From a bacterium (lineage in GTDB: Bacteria; Patescibacteriota; Minisyncoccia; Phycocordibacterales; Phycocordibacteraceae), in the NCBI GenBank assembly GCA_021782715.1, contig JAJXUR010000027.1:1-5259 (forward strand): DNA of 5,259 nt, written 5' to 3'. The stretch's first letter is position 1. Each line of letters opens with the position of its first letter. Both the position numbers and the translations under genes were made by a program. The notes beneath the pieces were generated by a model. That model worked only from the letters and a program-made list of their open reading frames with translations. It ran no database searches and was not told the DNA's origin. This document shows, piece by piece, positions 1 through 4,171 of the stretch.

Positions 1-627
1 GATGGTGATGACCCGTTTGCCGATAGCTTCGACGATGCCCTTGTTGTGCGTCGTAATGACGATAGTCGTCCCGAGCTCGTTGATCTTCTTCAGAATCTCG
101 ACGATTTCATAGGTATTGATAGGGTCCAGGTTGCCGGTCGGTTCGTCGGCGATGATGAGCTCCGGCTGATTGATGATGGCACGGCCGATAGCGATGCGTT
201 GCTTCTCGCCGCCGGAGAGCTGATCGGGGAAATGGCGTGCCTTGTCGGCGAGGTTCACCAATTCGAGGATGTACGGGACATCGCTCGCAATCTCGTCGTC
301 GGAGCGACCAGCAGCTTCCATCGCGAACGCGATGTTCTCGTACGCGGTCTTATTGGGAATGAGTCGGAAATCCTGGAAGACCATGCCTATCTTCCTGCGG
401 TAGTGGTGGAGCGCCGAGCTCGGCAGATCGTTTACATTGGTCGATTCGAAAAAAACACTGCCCTCGCTCGGGCTTTCTTCCGCGAGCAGGAGCTTGAGGA
501 GCGTCGTCTTACCTGCGCCGGAGTGGCCGACAACAGAGACGAATTCTTTGGGGGCGATGGAGAGCGTGACGTCCTCGAGGGCTGCCATGTCGCCGTATCG
601 CTTCGTCACCTTGTCGAAATAAATCAT
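1..627 (-). CDS. ftsE: FtsE, cell-division ABC transporter ATP-binding protein (3' end cut by the window)
   Basis: FtsE is the cytoplasmic ATPase that pairs with the membrane protein FtsX. In the families where it has been studied, the complex uses ATP to activate septal peptidoglycan hydrolases at the division site. I translated the minus strand from ATG at 627: MIYFDKVTKRYG, then a complete ABC ATPase core. Visible motifs are Walker A GHSGAGKTT (residues 34-42), Q-loop Gln85 in VFQDF, signature LSGGEKQR (137-144), Walker B LIIADEP with Glu162, D-loop NLDP (166-169) and H-loop His194 in TTH. All catalytic residues are intact. 209 codons lie in the window, so about 15-20 C-terminal residues are missing relative to the usual 220-230. 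The upstream neighbour is prfB, 91 bases away; ftsX is expected just past position 1. No Shine-Dalgarno precedes the ATG. A generic LolD- or MacB-type ATPase is the alternative, but the short length before Walker A and the prfB neighbour favour FtsE. Confidence 0.96.
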   Translation of the reverse strand, partial: MIYFDKVTKRYGDMAALEDVTLSIAPKEFVSVVGHSGAGKTTLLKLLLAEESPSEGSVFFESTNVNDLPSSALHHYRRKIGMVFQDFRLIPNKTAYENIAFAMEAAGRSDDEIASDVPYILELVNLADKARHFPDQLSGGEKQRIAIGRAIINQPELIIADEPTGNLDPINTYEIVEILKKINELGTTIVITTHNKGIVEAIGKRVITI

Positions 628-639
628 GTATCGGGGTTC

Positions 640-669
640 ATTGTACCCTGCGTGCCCCACTCCCGTCTA
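640..669 (-). promoter_or_regulatory. Candidate ftsE promoter (TAGACG -18- TACAAT)
   Basis: On the minus strand a good -10 box TACAAT (640-645) lies 12 bases before the ftsE ATG. An 18-base spacer separates it from TAGACG (664-669), which matches four of six bases of the sigma-70 -35 consensus. Transcription would start only about 4-5 bases before the ATG, giving an almost leaderless mRNA. That fits the absence of a Shine-Dalgarno sequence. The assignment is by pattern only. Confidence 0.4.
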
Positions 670-680
670 CAAACAGCAAT

Positions 681-702
681 CCCGCGCCCTTTAGGGCGCG
701 GG
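681..702 (-). terminator. GC-rich perfect hairpin between prfB and ftsE, probable terminator
   Basis: CCCGCGCCC (681-689) and GGGCGCGGG (694-702) form a perfect 9-bp stem around a 4-base loop, 16 bases after the prfB stop. On the minus strand it is followed by a mixed T-rich stretch (ATTGCTGTTTGT) rather than a clean T run, so termination may be partial. Together with the candidate promoter just downstream, it suggests ftsE is at least partly uncoupled from prfB. Confidence 0.55.
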
Positions 703-718
703 TGGGGATAACTTTCAA

Positions 719-1594
719 CTACTCGCCCGCAGCCATCGTGGCGTCAATGAATCCGTCGAGGTCGCCTTCGAGAACCTTCTCGGGATTGCTCGATTCGTAA
801 CCGGTGCGGTGGTCCTTCACCATCTTGTAGGGGTGGAGCACGTAGGAGCGGATCTGGCTTCCCCACTCGTTTGCGGTCGTACTAGCGATAGAGCGGCCCT
901 TCGCGACTGCCTGCCGCTCGGCCTCCTCCTTCGCGAAGAGCTTCGCTTTGAGGAGCTCCATTGCCTTCTCGCGATTGGCGAGCTGGGTGCGCTCACTCGA
1001 GACGTGCACTGCGAGACCGGTCGGCTTGTGAAGGAGGCGCACCGCCGTCTCCACCTTGTTCACGTTCTGCCCGCCGGCGCCGCCCGAGCGTGCGAACGAT
1101 ATCTCGATGTCGGCAGGATTGAGCTCCACCGCATCGCTCGCGACGAGCGCCGGTAATACTTCGACCATAGCGAAACTCGTCTGGCGCTTCGCATTAGCAT
1201 TGAACGGCGACTGACGCACGAGGCGGTGCACACCTGCTTCGTGCTTCAGGCGGCCGTACGCGCCCGGGCCGCTCATCTCGAGCAAGAGGTTGCGGTACCC
1301 GCCCTTGTCATTCTCATTGGCATGGAGTTCGCGCACCCGCCACCCCTTCATAGCGGCATAGCCCTCATACATGCGGCGGAGCATGCGCGCGAAATCCTCA
1401 GCATCGTCGCCGCCGGCACCCGCGAGGATGGCGAGCGTCGCATCGCCCCGATCGTGCGGGTCGCCCGAACCGCCCTCCTTGAGGGTTTGATATTCCTGTA
1501 TGCACCTCTGCGCCTGATCCTTGTCCAACCAGAAATCAGGTGCCGCCATCATCGCCTCGAGCTCGGCGAGTCGTTCTTTCGCAGGATCATCCAT
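719..1594 (-). CDS. prfB: Peptide chain release factor 2 (RF2), with shortened domain 1
   Basis: RF2 recognises UAA and UGA in the ribosomal A site and triggers hydrolysis of peptidyl-tRNA. In this 291-residue protein the stop-codon-reading tripeptide SPF is at 129-131, in VHRLVRQSPF. The catalytic GGQ is at 174-176, in RSGGAGGQNVNK. The conserved WGSQIRSYVL is at 244-253, followed by the usual DHRTG and a C-terminal helix. SPF rather than RF1's PxT identifies RF2. The protein is about 75 residues shorter than E. coli RF2 (365). The N-terminal piece MDDPAKERL...PDFW matches the start of domain 1, after which roughly 65 residues of its coiled coil are missing before LAILAGAGGDDAEDFARMLRRMY. 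The start lies exactly where the classical +1 frameshift site sits in E. coli prfB, and no frameshift is needed here. There is no Shine-Dalgarno; the upstream 103-residue ORF ends 15 bases before the ATG, in the same frame. It stops with TAG, not UGA. Confidence 0.97.
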   Translation of the reverse strand: MDDPAKERLAELEAMMAAPDFWLDKDQAQRCIQEYQTLKEGGSGDPHDRGDATLAILAGAGGDDAEDFARMLRRMYEGYAAMKGWRVRELHANENDKGGYRNLLLEMSGPGAYGRLKHEAGVHRLVRQSPFNANAKRQTSFAMVEVLPALVASDAVELNPADIEISFARSGGAGGQNVNKVETAVRLLHKPTGLAVHVSSERTQLANREKAMELLKAKLFAKEEAERQAVAKGRSIASTTANEWGSQIRSYVLHPYKMVKDHRTGYESSNPEKVLEGDLDGFIDATMAAGE

Positions 1595-1609
1595 GGCACA
1601 TACGACGCA

Positions 1610-1921
1610 CTACGCGAAGTCGTCAGGAGTAAGACCGTGATCCTTAAGGATTTGCTCTGCGGCCTCTTTCTTCGCACGCCACTCTTCGAGTTCTCGGGCG
1701 ACGTCCCTGCCGACCTCCGTGCCGACATGTCGGACAGCAGCATCCTTGGCGTCTATGGTGTGTTCGATGCCTTTATTGAGATTCTCCTCAAGCAAGGCGA
1801 CCTGTTCCTTCGATTTCCGATATAATGCTTGCAGCGCATCAAGCGGGAGCTCTTCGAGCTTCTGCTGTGCCGGGGCCTCTTCTTCGCGATGTACTTCTCC
1901 TCTGGGGTATTCTATGGACAT
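1610..1921 (-). CDS. Small acidic helical protein of unknown function upstream of prfB
   Basis: I do not recognise this 103-residue protein. It begins MSIEYPRGEV and has a Glu/Gln-rich N-terminus. Then comes a long predicted helix from about residue 20 to 95 with heptad-like Leu/Ala spacing (LPLDALQALYRKSKEQVALL, then VARELEEWRAKKEAAEQIL), and it ends LTPDDFA. There is no signal peptide, membrane segment or cysteine. An in-frame ATG at 1966 would add 15 residues. I prefer 1921 because a well-spaced promoter lies inside that extension and would start transcription at the 1921 ATG itself. It is cotranscribed with prfB in all likelihood: 15 bases separate its TAG from the prfB ATG, and the two are in the same reading frame. 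A role linked to translation termination is possible from position only. That it encodes a protein is likely but not certain. Confidence 0.75.
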   Translation of the reverse strand: MSIEYPRGEVHREEEAPAQQKLEELPLDALQALYRKSKEQVALLEENLNKGIEHTIDAKDAAVRHVGTEVGRDVARELEEWRAKKEAAEQILKDHGLTPDDFA

Positions 1922-1927
1922 AGCGTT

Positions 1928-1956
1928 ATGATAGTAGGGATATGCGAAGCGCGCAA
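1928..1956 (-). promoter_or_regulatory. Promoter giving a leaderless mRNA for the 103-residue gene and prfB
   Basis: On the minus strand TTGCGC (1951-1956) is separated by exactly 17 bases from TATCAT (1928-1933). Six bases then lead to the ATG at 1921, so the expected start of transcription coincides with the A of the start codon. There is no Shine-Dalgarno, consistent with a leaderless transcript. The upstream tRNA-Thr could also read through into this unit, since no terminator is seen between them. Confidence 0.55.
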
Positions 1957-1975
1957 TCCTGCCCATGGTACTCTG

Positions 1976-2048
1976 AGCCGCCCCCCAGATTCGAACTGGG
2001 GACCTACCCCTTACGAAGGGGTTGCTCTACCAACTGAGCTAGGGCGGC
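1976..2048 (-). tRNA. trnT: tRNA-Thr (anticodon CGU)
   Basis: A complete cloverleaf is visible on the minus strand: acceptor GCCGCCC/GGGCGGC (7 bp), D arm GCTC...GAGC with AGTTGGTA loop, and anticodon stem ACCCC/GGGGT with loop TTCGTAA. The variable region is AGGTC, and the T arm CCCAG/CTGGG carries TTCGAAT. Anticodon CGU reads ACG (Thr). The discriminator base is U, and the following bases are CAG, so CCA is not encoded and must be added by tRNA nucleotidyltransferase. Confidence 0.97.
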
Positions 2049-2095
2049 TAAATTTTGGTGTCTTATTTCTACCATACAAACCCGTGAGAGAAAAG

Positions 2096-2134
2096 AAAAA
2101 GGCGTTCCGCTCGATGAGAGCAGTTCGCCTTTTT
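2096..2134 (-). terminator. Rho-independent terminator after the 385-residue secreted protein gene
   Basis: AAAAAGGCG (2096-2104) pairs with CGCCTTTTT (2126-2134). An inner GCTC/GAGC helix forms after a small internal loop. On the minus strand it starts 18 bases past the TAG at 2153 and ends in TTTTTCTTTTCTC, a good U tract. The symmetric A/T flanks make it potentially active in both directions. It separates the secreted-protein unit from tRNA-Thr(CGU). Confidence 0.85.
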
Positions 2135-2152
2135 AAAGAACAACCTTGAAAC

Positions 2153-3310
2153 CTACTTTGACGGATCGGGTTTCAGCTCCATGAGAGCCTCGTCGGCCGC
2201 CGACAGTTTAGGCTGCTGCTTGGGGTGATACGAGGCCTGGATCAGGCTCGGGTCGATCGTCACGCCGCTGCCGTCAGCAGAAGGAGCGAGGACGAGGAAG
2301 GTGTCCCCGATGCTTGCATCGGAATACGTCCCGCCGTTGGCATTGCTGTACCCGCCGCTCAGTGCTCCGAGTGTCAGTACGTTCACCGCCGCCGAAGTGA
2401 TGCCGGGGGAAACGGAGAATCCGTTGCCCGCCGTGGTCACCCCGAGAGCAGTTGCAATGGCGTCCTTCACCGAAAGCAACTGAATATCCTTGAAGCCTTC
2501 CATCTCCCGAAGCGCATATACCCGCGCGTCGGAAAAGATGGTGGTGAGCGGAACACCTCGTGCGTCCTTCTTGGCCATCACCGTGATGACCCCGAGGCAG
2601 GAGTACTTCGCAGCTTGCTTCGGGAACACCGTGGTTACGCTCTCGACTTCTTGGTTCACGTTCCCGCGATCATCGTAGTATCCCTGGTTGGGGGAGAATA
2701 CAATCTGCGTGTTCCGGCTCACCCCCTCGTCATAGATGTCGCGCAGGTCATTGGCCCGCGTGGCCACCGGTTGACATTGGTCCATGTAGTTCATGATGAG
2801 CGGAATTCCTGCTACCGTCGTCGGCGCGTTGAGGCCGCCGAAGATCTGCGCAGAGGGAACGACCGGAGCGATTGCCCCCGGCACACTGACCGGGATTTTC
2901 GTCGGTGCCGAGCCTTGAATCGTGAGATTGTTGGACATCGGACCTGTTTGCTGGCTCTGCGTCGGAGTTACCGTTACGGCACCAGTTGTCACCGGTCCCG
3001 TCGTCGCGGTCGTAGGACCGGTAGTTACCGGTCCTGTCGTCACGGTTGTGGGGCCGGTAGTTACCGGTCCTGTCGTGACCGTTACCGGTCCCGTCGACGA
3101 CGATGCCGATGATGGCCCTGTCGATGCTGAAGCACCGGCCGAGCCGCCATTACTCAGGTTCGCATTGATCGAGTTCCCGTCCGAGCTCGAGAACGAACCA
3201 GACGAAGCATTTGCTCCAGCATTCGAACCAGCGACGGCAGTGGTATCCGCCAAAGCCGATCCTGCTACCATCGCCAACACCACAGCTGCACACAACAGTT
3301 TGCTTTTCAT
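2153..3310 (-). CDS. Large secreted protein with Thr-Gly-Pro repeats, family unknown
   Basis: This 385-residue protein starts at ATG 3310, supported by AAAGGAG six bases upstream; a longer frame to 3433 would run across the preceding terminator. Residues 1-21 (MKSKLLCAAVVLAMVAGSALA) are a classical signal peptide with an ALA cleavage site. Cys7 lies before the hydrophobic core, so it is not a lipobox. Residues 22-72 are low-complexity Ser/Gly/Asn/Ala. Residues 73-115 contain three copies of a 12-residue unit TGPVTTGPTTVT and a partial one. Residues 116-160 are a Pro/Val-rich linker. About 160-365 look like a globular alpha/beta domain with the only mature cysteines, Cys179 (MDQCQP) and Cys238 (KYSCLG), a possible disulfide pair. 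The C-terminus is charged (KLSAADEALMELKPDPSK). There is no C-terminal membrane anchor, LPxTG or SLH domain. The layout suggests an extracellular or cell-surface protein with a stalk and a head. I do not recognise the head domain, so no function is assigned. Confidence 0.9.
   Translation of the reverse strand: MKSKLLCAAVVLAMVAGSALADTTAVAGSNAGANASSGSFSSSDGNSINANLSNGGSAGASASTGPSSASSSTGPVTVTTGPVTTGPTTVTTGPVTTGPTTATTGPVTTGAVTVTPTQSQQTGPMSNNLTIQGSAPTKIPVSVPGAIAPVVPSAQIFGGLNAPTTVAGIPLIMNYMDQCQPVATRANDLRDIYDEGVSRNTQIVFSPNQGYYDDRGNVNQEVESVTTVFPKQAAKYSCLGVITVMAKKDARGVPLTTIFSDARVYALREMEGFKDIQLLSVKDAIATALGVTTAGNGFSVSPGITSAAVNVLTLGALSGGYSNANGGTYSDASIGDTFLVLAPSADGSGVTIDPSLIQASYHPKQQPKLSAADEALMELKPDPSK
2966..3073 (-). 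repeat. Three tandem 36-bp units encoding a 12-residue Thr/Gly/Pro repeat
   Basis: These units encode residues 80-115 of the secreted protein: TGPVTTGPTTVT, TGPVTTGPTTAT, TGPVTTGAVTVT. The first two units share the 23-base block that recurs at 3018-3040 and 3054-3076, exactly 36 bases apart. Within it GGACCGGTA and TACCGGTCC are inverted around GT (3015-3034), so each unit carries a small palindrome. The third unit has drifted at the DNA level, showing older divergence. Confidence 0.9.
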
Positions 3311-3316
3311 TTCGAA

Positions 3317-3323
3317 CTCCTTT
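3317..3323 (-). promoter_or_regulatory. Ribosome binding site fixing the start of the 385-residue protein
   Basis: AAAGGAG on the minus strand lies six bases before ATG 3310, an ideal distance. It places translation start directly before the signal peptide and rules out the 41-residue upstream extension. Confidence 0.75.
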
Positions 3324-3331
3324 GTTTGAGG

Positions 3332-3350
3332 TGAAGGCGATGCGCCTTCA
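3332..3350 (-). other. Short perfect hairpin in front of the 385-residue protein gene
   Basis: TGAAGGCG (3332-3339) and CGCCTTCA (3343-3350) form a perfect 8-bp stem with a 3-base loop. On the minus strand it sits between the intercistronic terminator and the ribosome binding site, 8 bases before the AAAGGAG. It has no U tract, so it is not a terminator. It could stabilise the mRNA 5' end or influence ribosome access. Confidence 0.6.
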
Positions 3351-3360
3351 GGTACTTCAA

Positions 3361-3398
3361 AGAAAATTCCCGGGGAGGGAACAAACCCGCCCCGGGAA
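3361..3398 (-). terminator. Strong intercistronic rho-independent terminator
   Basis: TTCCCGGGG (3367-3375) pairs with CCCCGGGAA (3390-3398), a perfect 9-bp stem that can be lengthened by GGG/CCC inside the loop. On the minus strand it begins four bases after the TAG of the 143-residue protein gene and is followed directly by TTTTCT. No promoter is evident between it and the next gene at 3310, so incomplete termination here would set the ratio of the two secreted proteins. Confidence 0.9.
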
Positions 3399-3402
3399 GG
3401 TG

Positions 3403-3834
3403 CTATTGGGGCATGCAGCCGAAGCCGTCGCAAGCCAGAGCCTGGCCACCAGCACCAGCGTTCGTGATCGAGGTCACGTTGCCATGCGAGGCAGAGAGCG
3501 TGCCAGTCTCGCTCGACACGGTCGAAAACGAGCTGTGCCAGCCTTGCGCCGCAAAGCCTTGGGAGGTGGTGGTGCCGCCGACCAAGCCCGAGCCGTTGCC
3601 GGCGGTGACATTGCTCATGCCGCCGCTGTTCTCGACAGCCGTGTTGCCACGGAACGTCGAAGTGCTCGCCGAGACGTCAAACGTCCCGGTGGAACCCGCC
3701 ATGCCACGGCTTCCTGTGAAGCCGGCCATGTCGGTCATACCGCCGAACGCTTGACTCTGTTGCCAGGCGGATGCCGGGGCAGCGAAAGCGATGGCGAAGG
3801 CGGCGGTGAGAGCGATGCTGATGATCTTTTTCAT
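3403..3834 (-). CDS. Small secreted Gly/Ser/Thr-rich protein, family unknown
   Basis: This 143-residue protein starts at ATG 3834 with GAAAGG ten bases upstream. The frame runs on to an ATG at 3891, but that adds a hydrophilic stretch in front of the signal peptide. Residues 1-23 are a textbook signal peptide: MKK, a hydrophobic core, then APASA before Trp24. The mature 120 residues are rich in Gly, Ser, Thr and Asn with alternating polar/small patterns (TFDVSASTSTFRGN, then AVENSGGMSNVTAGNGSG), as in beta-rich surface or fibre-forming proteins. The only two cysteines are at the very C-terminus, Cys135 and Cys140 in ACDGFGCMPQ, a likely disulfide or a cross-linking point. There is no membrane anchor. 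It is followed by a strong terminator and then by a second secreted-protein gene of similar low-complexity composition. High expression is suggested by its first position in the unit. I do not recognise the family; a pilin-like or amyloid-like subunit is only a guess. Confidence 0.88.
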   Translation of the reverse strand: MKKIISIALTAAFAIAFAAPASAWQQSQAFGGMTDMAGFTGSRGMAGSTGTFDVSASTSTFRGNTAVENSGGMSNVTAGNGSGLVGGTTTSQGFAAQGWHSSFSTVSSETGTLSASHGNVTSITNAGAGGQALACDGFGCMPQ

Positions 3835-3850
3835 GATTGTAGTACCTTTC

Positions 3851-3878
3851 TCTATAGAGTCATGGGTTGGTGTTTCAA
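3851..3878 (-). promoter_or_regulatory. Possible proximal promoter (TTGAAA -16- TATAGA) with a palindrome over the -10
   Basis: On the minus strand TTGAAA (3873-3878) is 16 bases from TATAGA (3851-3856), which ends 16 bases before the ATG at 3834. The -10 lies inside the perfect palindrome CTCTATAGAG (3850-3859), a possible operator. A transcript from here would leave the GAAAGG ribosome binding site almost at its 5' end, which is unfavourable. I therefore rank this below the distal promoter. Confidence 0.3.
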
Positions 3879-3911
3879 TGATTTGAAGCAACTACCTTCT
3901 TACTTCTAGCA

Positions 3912-3926
3912 GAAAGTCCTCCTTTC
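3912..3926 (-). other. Orphan Shine-Dalgarno in a small hairpin of the leader
   Basis: AAAGGAGG (minus strand, 3918-3925) is an excellent anti-SD match, but no ATG, GTG or TTG follows at usable distance and the real start is 83 bases further on. GAAAG (minus strand 3926-3922) can pair with CUUUC (3916-3912), placing GAGGA in the loop. A CTG five bases downstream opens only a six-codon frame ending in TAG. This may be a ribosome standby site or chance. Confidence 0.35.
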
Positions 3927-3957
3927 AGGTTGTGGTTGACAAAGACCTTGTTTTTCT

Positions 3958-3986
3958 AAAGTCACGAGGTATCCCCTCATGACTTC
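3958..3986 (-). other. Stem-loop near the 5' end of the secreted-protein mRNA leader
   Basis: On the minus-strand RNA GAAGUCAUGAGG (3986-3975) pairs with CCUCGUGACUUU (3969-3958) around the loop GGAUA, 12 bp including two G-U wobbles. On the plus strand the same two positions are A-C mismatches, so the helix is better as minus-strand RNA. It would begin about 8 bases from the predicted transcription start. No U tract follows, so a terminator is unlikely; a 5' stabilising stem-loop or regulatory leader fits better. Confidence 0.5.
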
Positions 3987-4000
3987 AGTCACTGATAAGT

Positions 4001-4029
4001 ACCCTACACGACCCTTCAAAATTTGTCAA
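4001..4029 (-). promoter_or_regulatory. Distal promoter of the secreted-protein unit (TTGACA -17- TAGGGT)
   Basis: A perfect -35 TTGACA (minus strand, 4024-4029) is 17 bases from TAGGGT (4001-4006), a weaker -10. Transcription would start near 3994, leaving a leader of about 160 bases before ATG 3834. It lies only 26 bases downstream of the tRNA-Thr(GGU) gene. Confidence 0.6.
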
Positions 4030-4055
4030 TAGTGTGTCATGGTGACCGCATCGTG

Positions 4056-4128
4056 AGCCGAGAGTCGGGATTGAACCGACGACCTGCGCCTTACCATGGC
4101 GCTGCTCTACCAACTGAGCTATCTCGGC
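4056..4128 (-). tRNA. trnT: tRNA-Thr (anticodon GGU)
   Basis: A complete cloverleaf is visible on the minus strand: acceptor GCCGAGA/TCTCGGC, D arm GCTC...GAGC with AGTTGGTA, and anticodon stem GCGCC/GGCGC with loop ATGGTAA. The variable region is AGGTC, and the T arm GTCGG/CCGAC carries TTCAATC. Anticodon GGU reads ACC and ACU (Thr). The discriminator is U, and CCA is not encoded (CAC follows). It shares a 19-base D-arm block with the other tRNA-Thr, but the stems differ throughout, so they are not recent duplicates. Confidence 0.97.
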
Positions 4129-4137
4129 GAAGTGAGG

Positions 4138-4171
4138 GAGAATACGGAGACGTCCTCGTATCCGTATTCTC
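4138..4171. other. Strong hairpin in the divergent region, next to the tRNA 5' end
   Basis: GAGAATACGGA (4138-4148) and TCCGTATTCTC (4161-4171) form a perfect 11-bp stem. After one mismatch, ACG/CGT add three more pairs around a TCCT loop. It ends nine bases upstream of tRNA-Thr(GGU) as read on the minus strand and has no T run on either side. It could be part of the tRNA precursor, a processing signal, or a protein-binding inverted repeat between divergent units. The rest of 4172-4347 shows a weaker imperfect inverted repeat around 4189-4219 and no gene. Confidence 0.65.

Noticed and set aside
46..711. Plus-strand 221-codon open frame over ftsE
   Set aside because: It is antisense to ftsE, whose minus-strand translation carries every ABC ATPase motif; the plus frame has no recognisable product and runs into the intergenic hairpin.
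1592..1612. Programmed +1 frameshift before prfB
   Set aside because: An upstream ATG TGC CAT GGA TGA frame does hit UGA with prfB in +1, but there is no slippery CTT-TGA-C site and no internal Shine-Dalgarno, and the ATG at 1594 gives a complete start.
1829..2149. Plus-strand frame containing SNWGPTPYEGVALPTELGR
   Set aside because: This is the typical spurious translation of the complement of a tRNA gene, here tRNA-Thr(CGU).
3015..3094. CRISPR-like array: palindromic blocks spaced 36 bases apart
   Set aside because: The spacing equals a 12-residue coding repeat, the intervening sequences are also related, and the frame is maintained; it is a coding repeat.
2225..3112. Plus-strand 295-codon Arg-rich frame
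   Set aside because: It is the shadow of the 385-residue secreted protein gene; its Arg/Ser-rich tail is only the reverse complement of the Thr-Gly-Pro repeat.
3211..3909. Plus-strand 232-codon frame
   Set aside because: It crosses two genes and the terminator between them antisense and shows no domain; the minus-strand genes have signal peptides and ribosome binding sites.
3936..3964. Plus-strand TTGACA at 3936-3941 as a promoter
   Set aside because: No acceptable -10 follows at 16-18 bases and there is no plus-strand gene downstream until the cupin, beyond the tRNA.
2023..4121. 19-base direct repeats at 2023-2041 and 4103-4121 as attachment sites of an integrated element
   Set aside because: The repeats are the conserved tRNA D-arm block; there is no integrase, and the tRNAs differ elsewhere.
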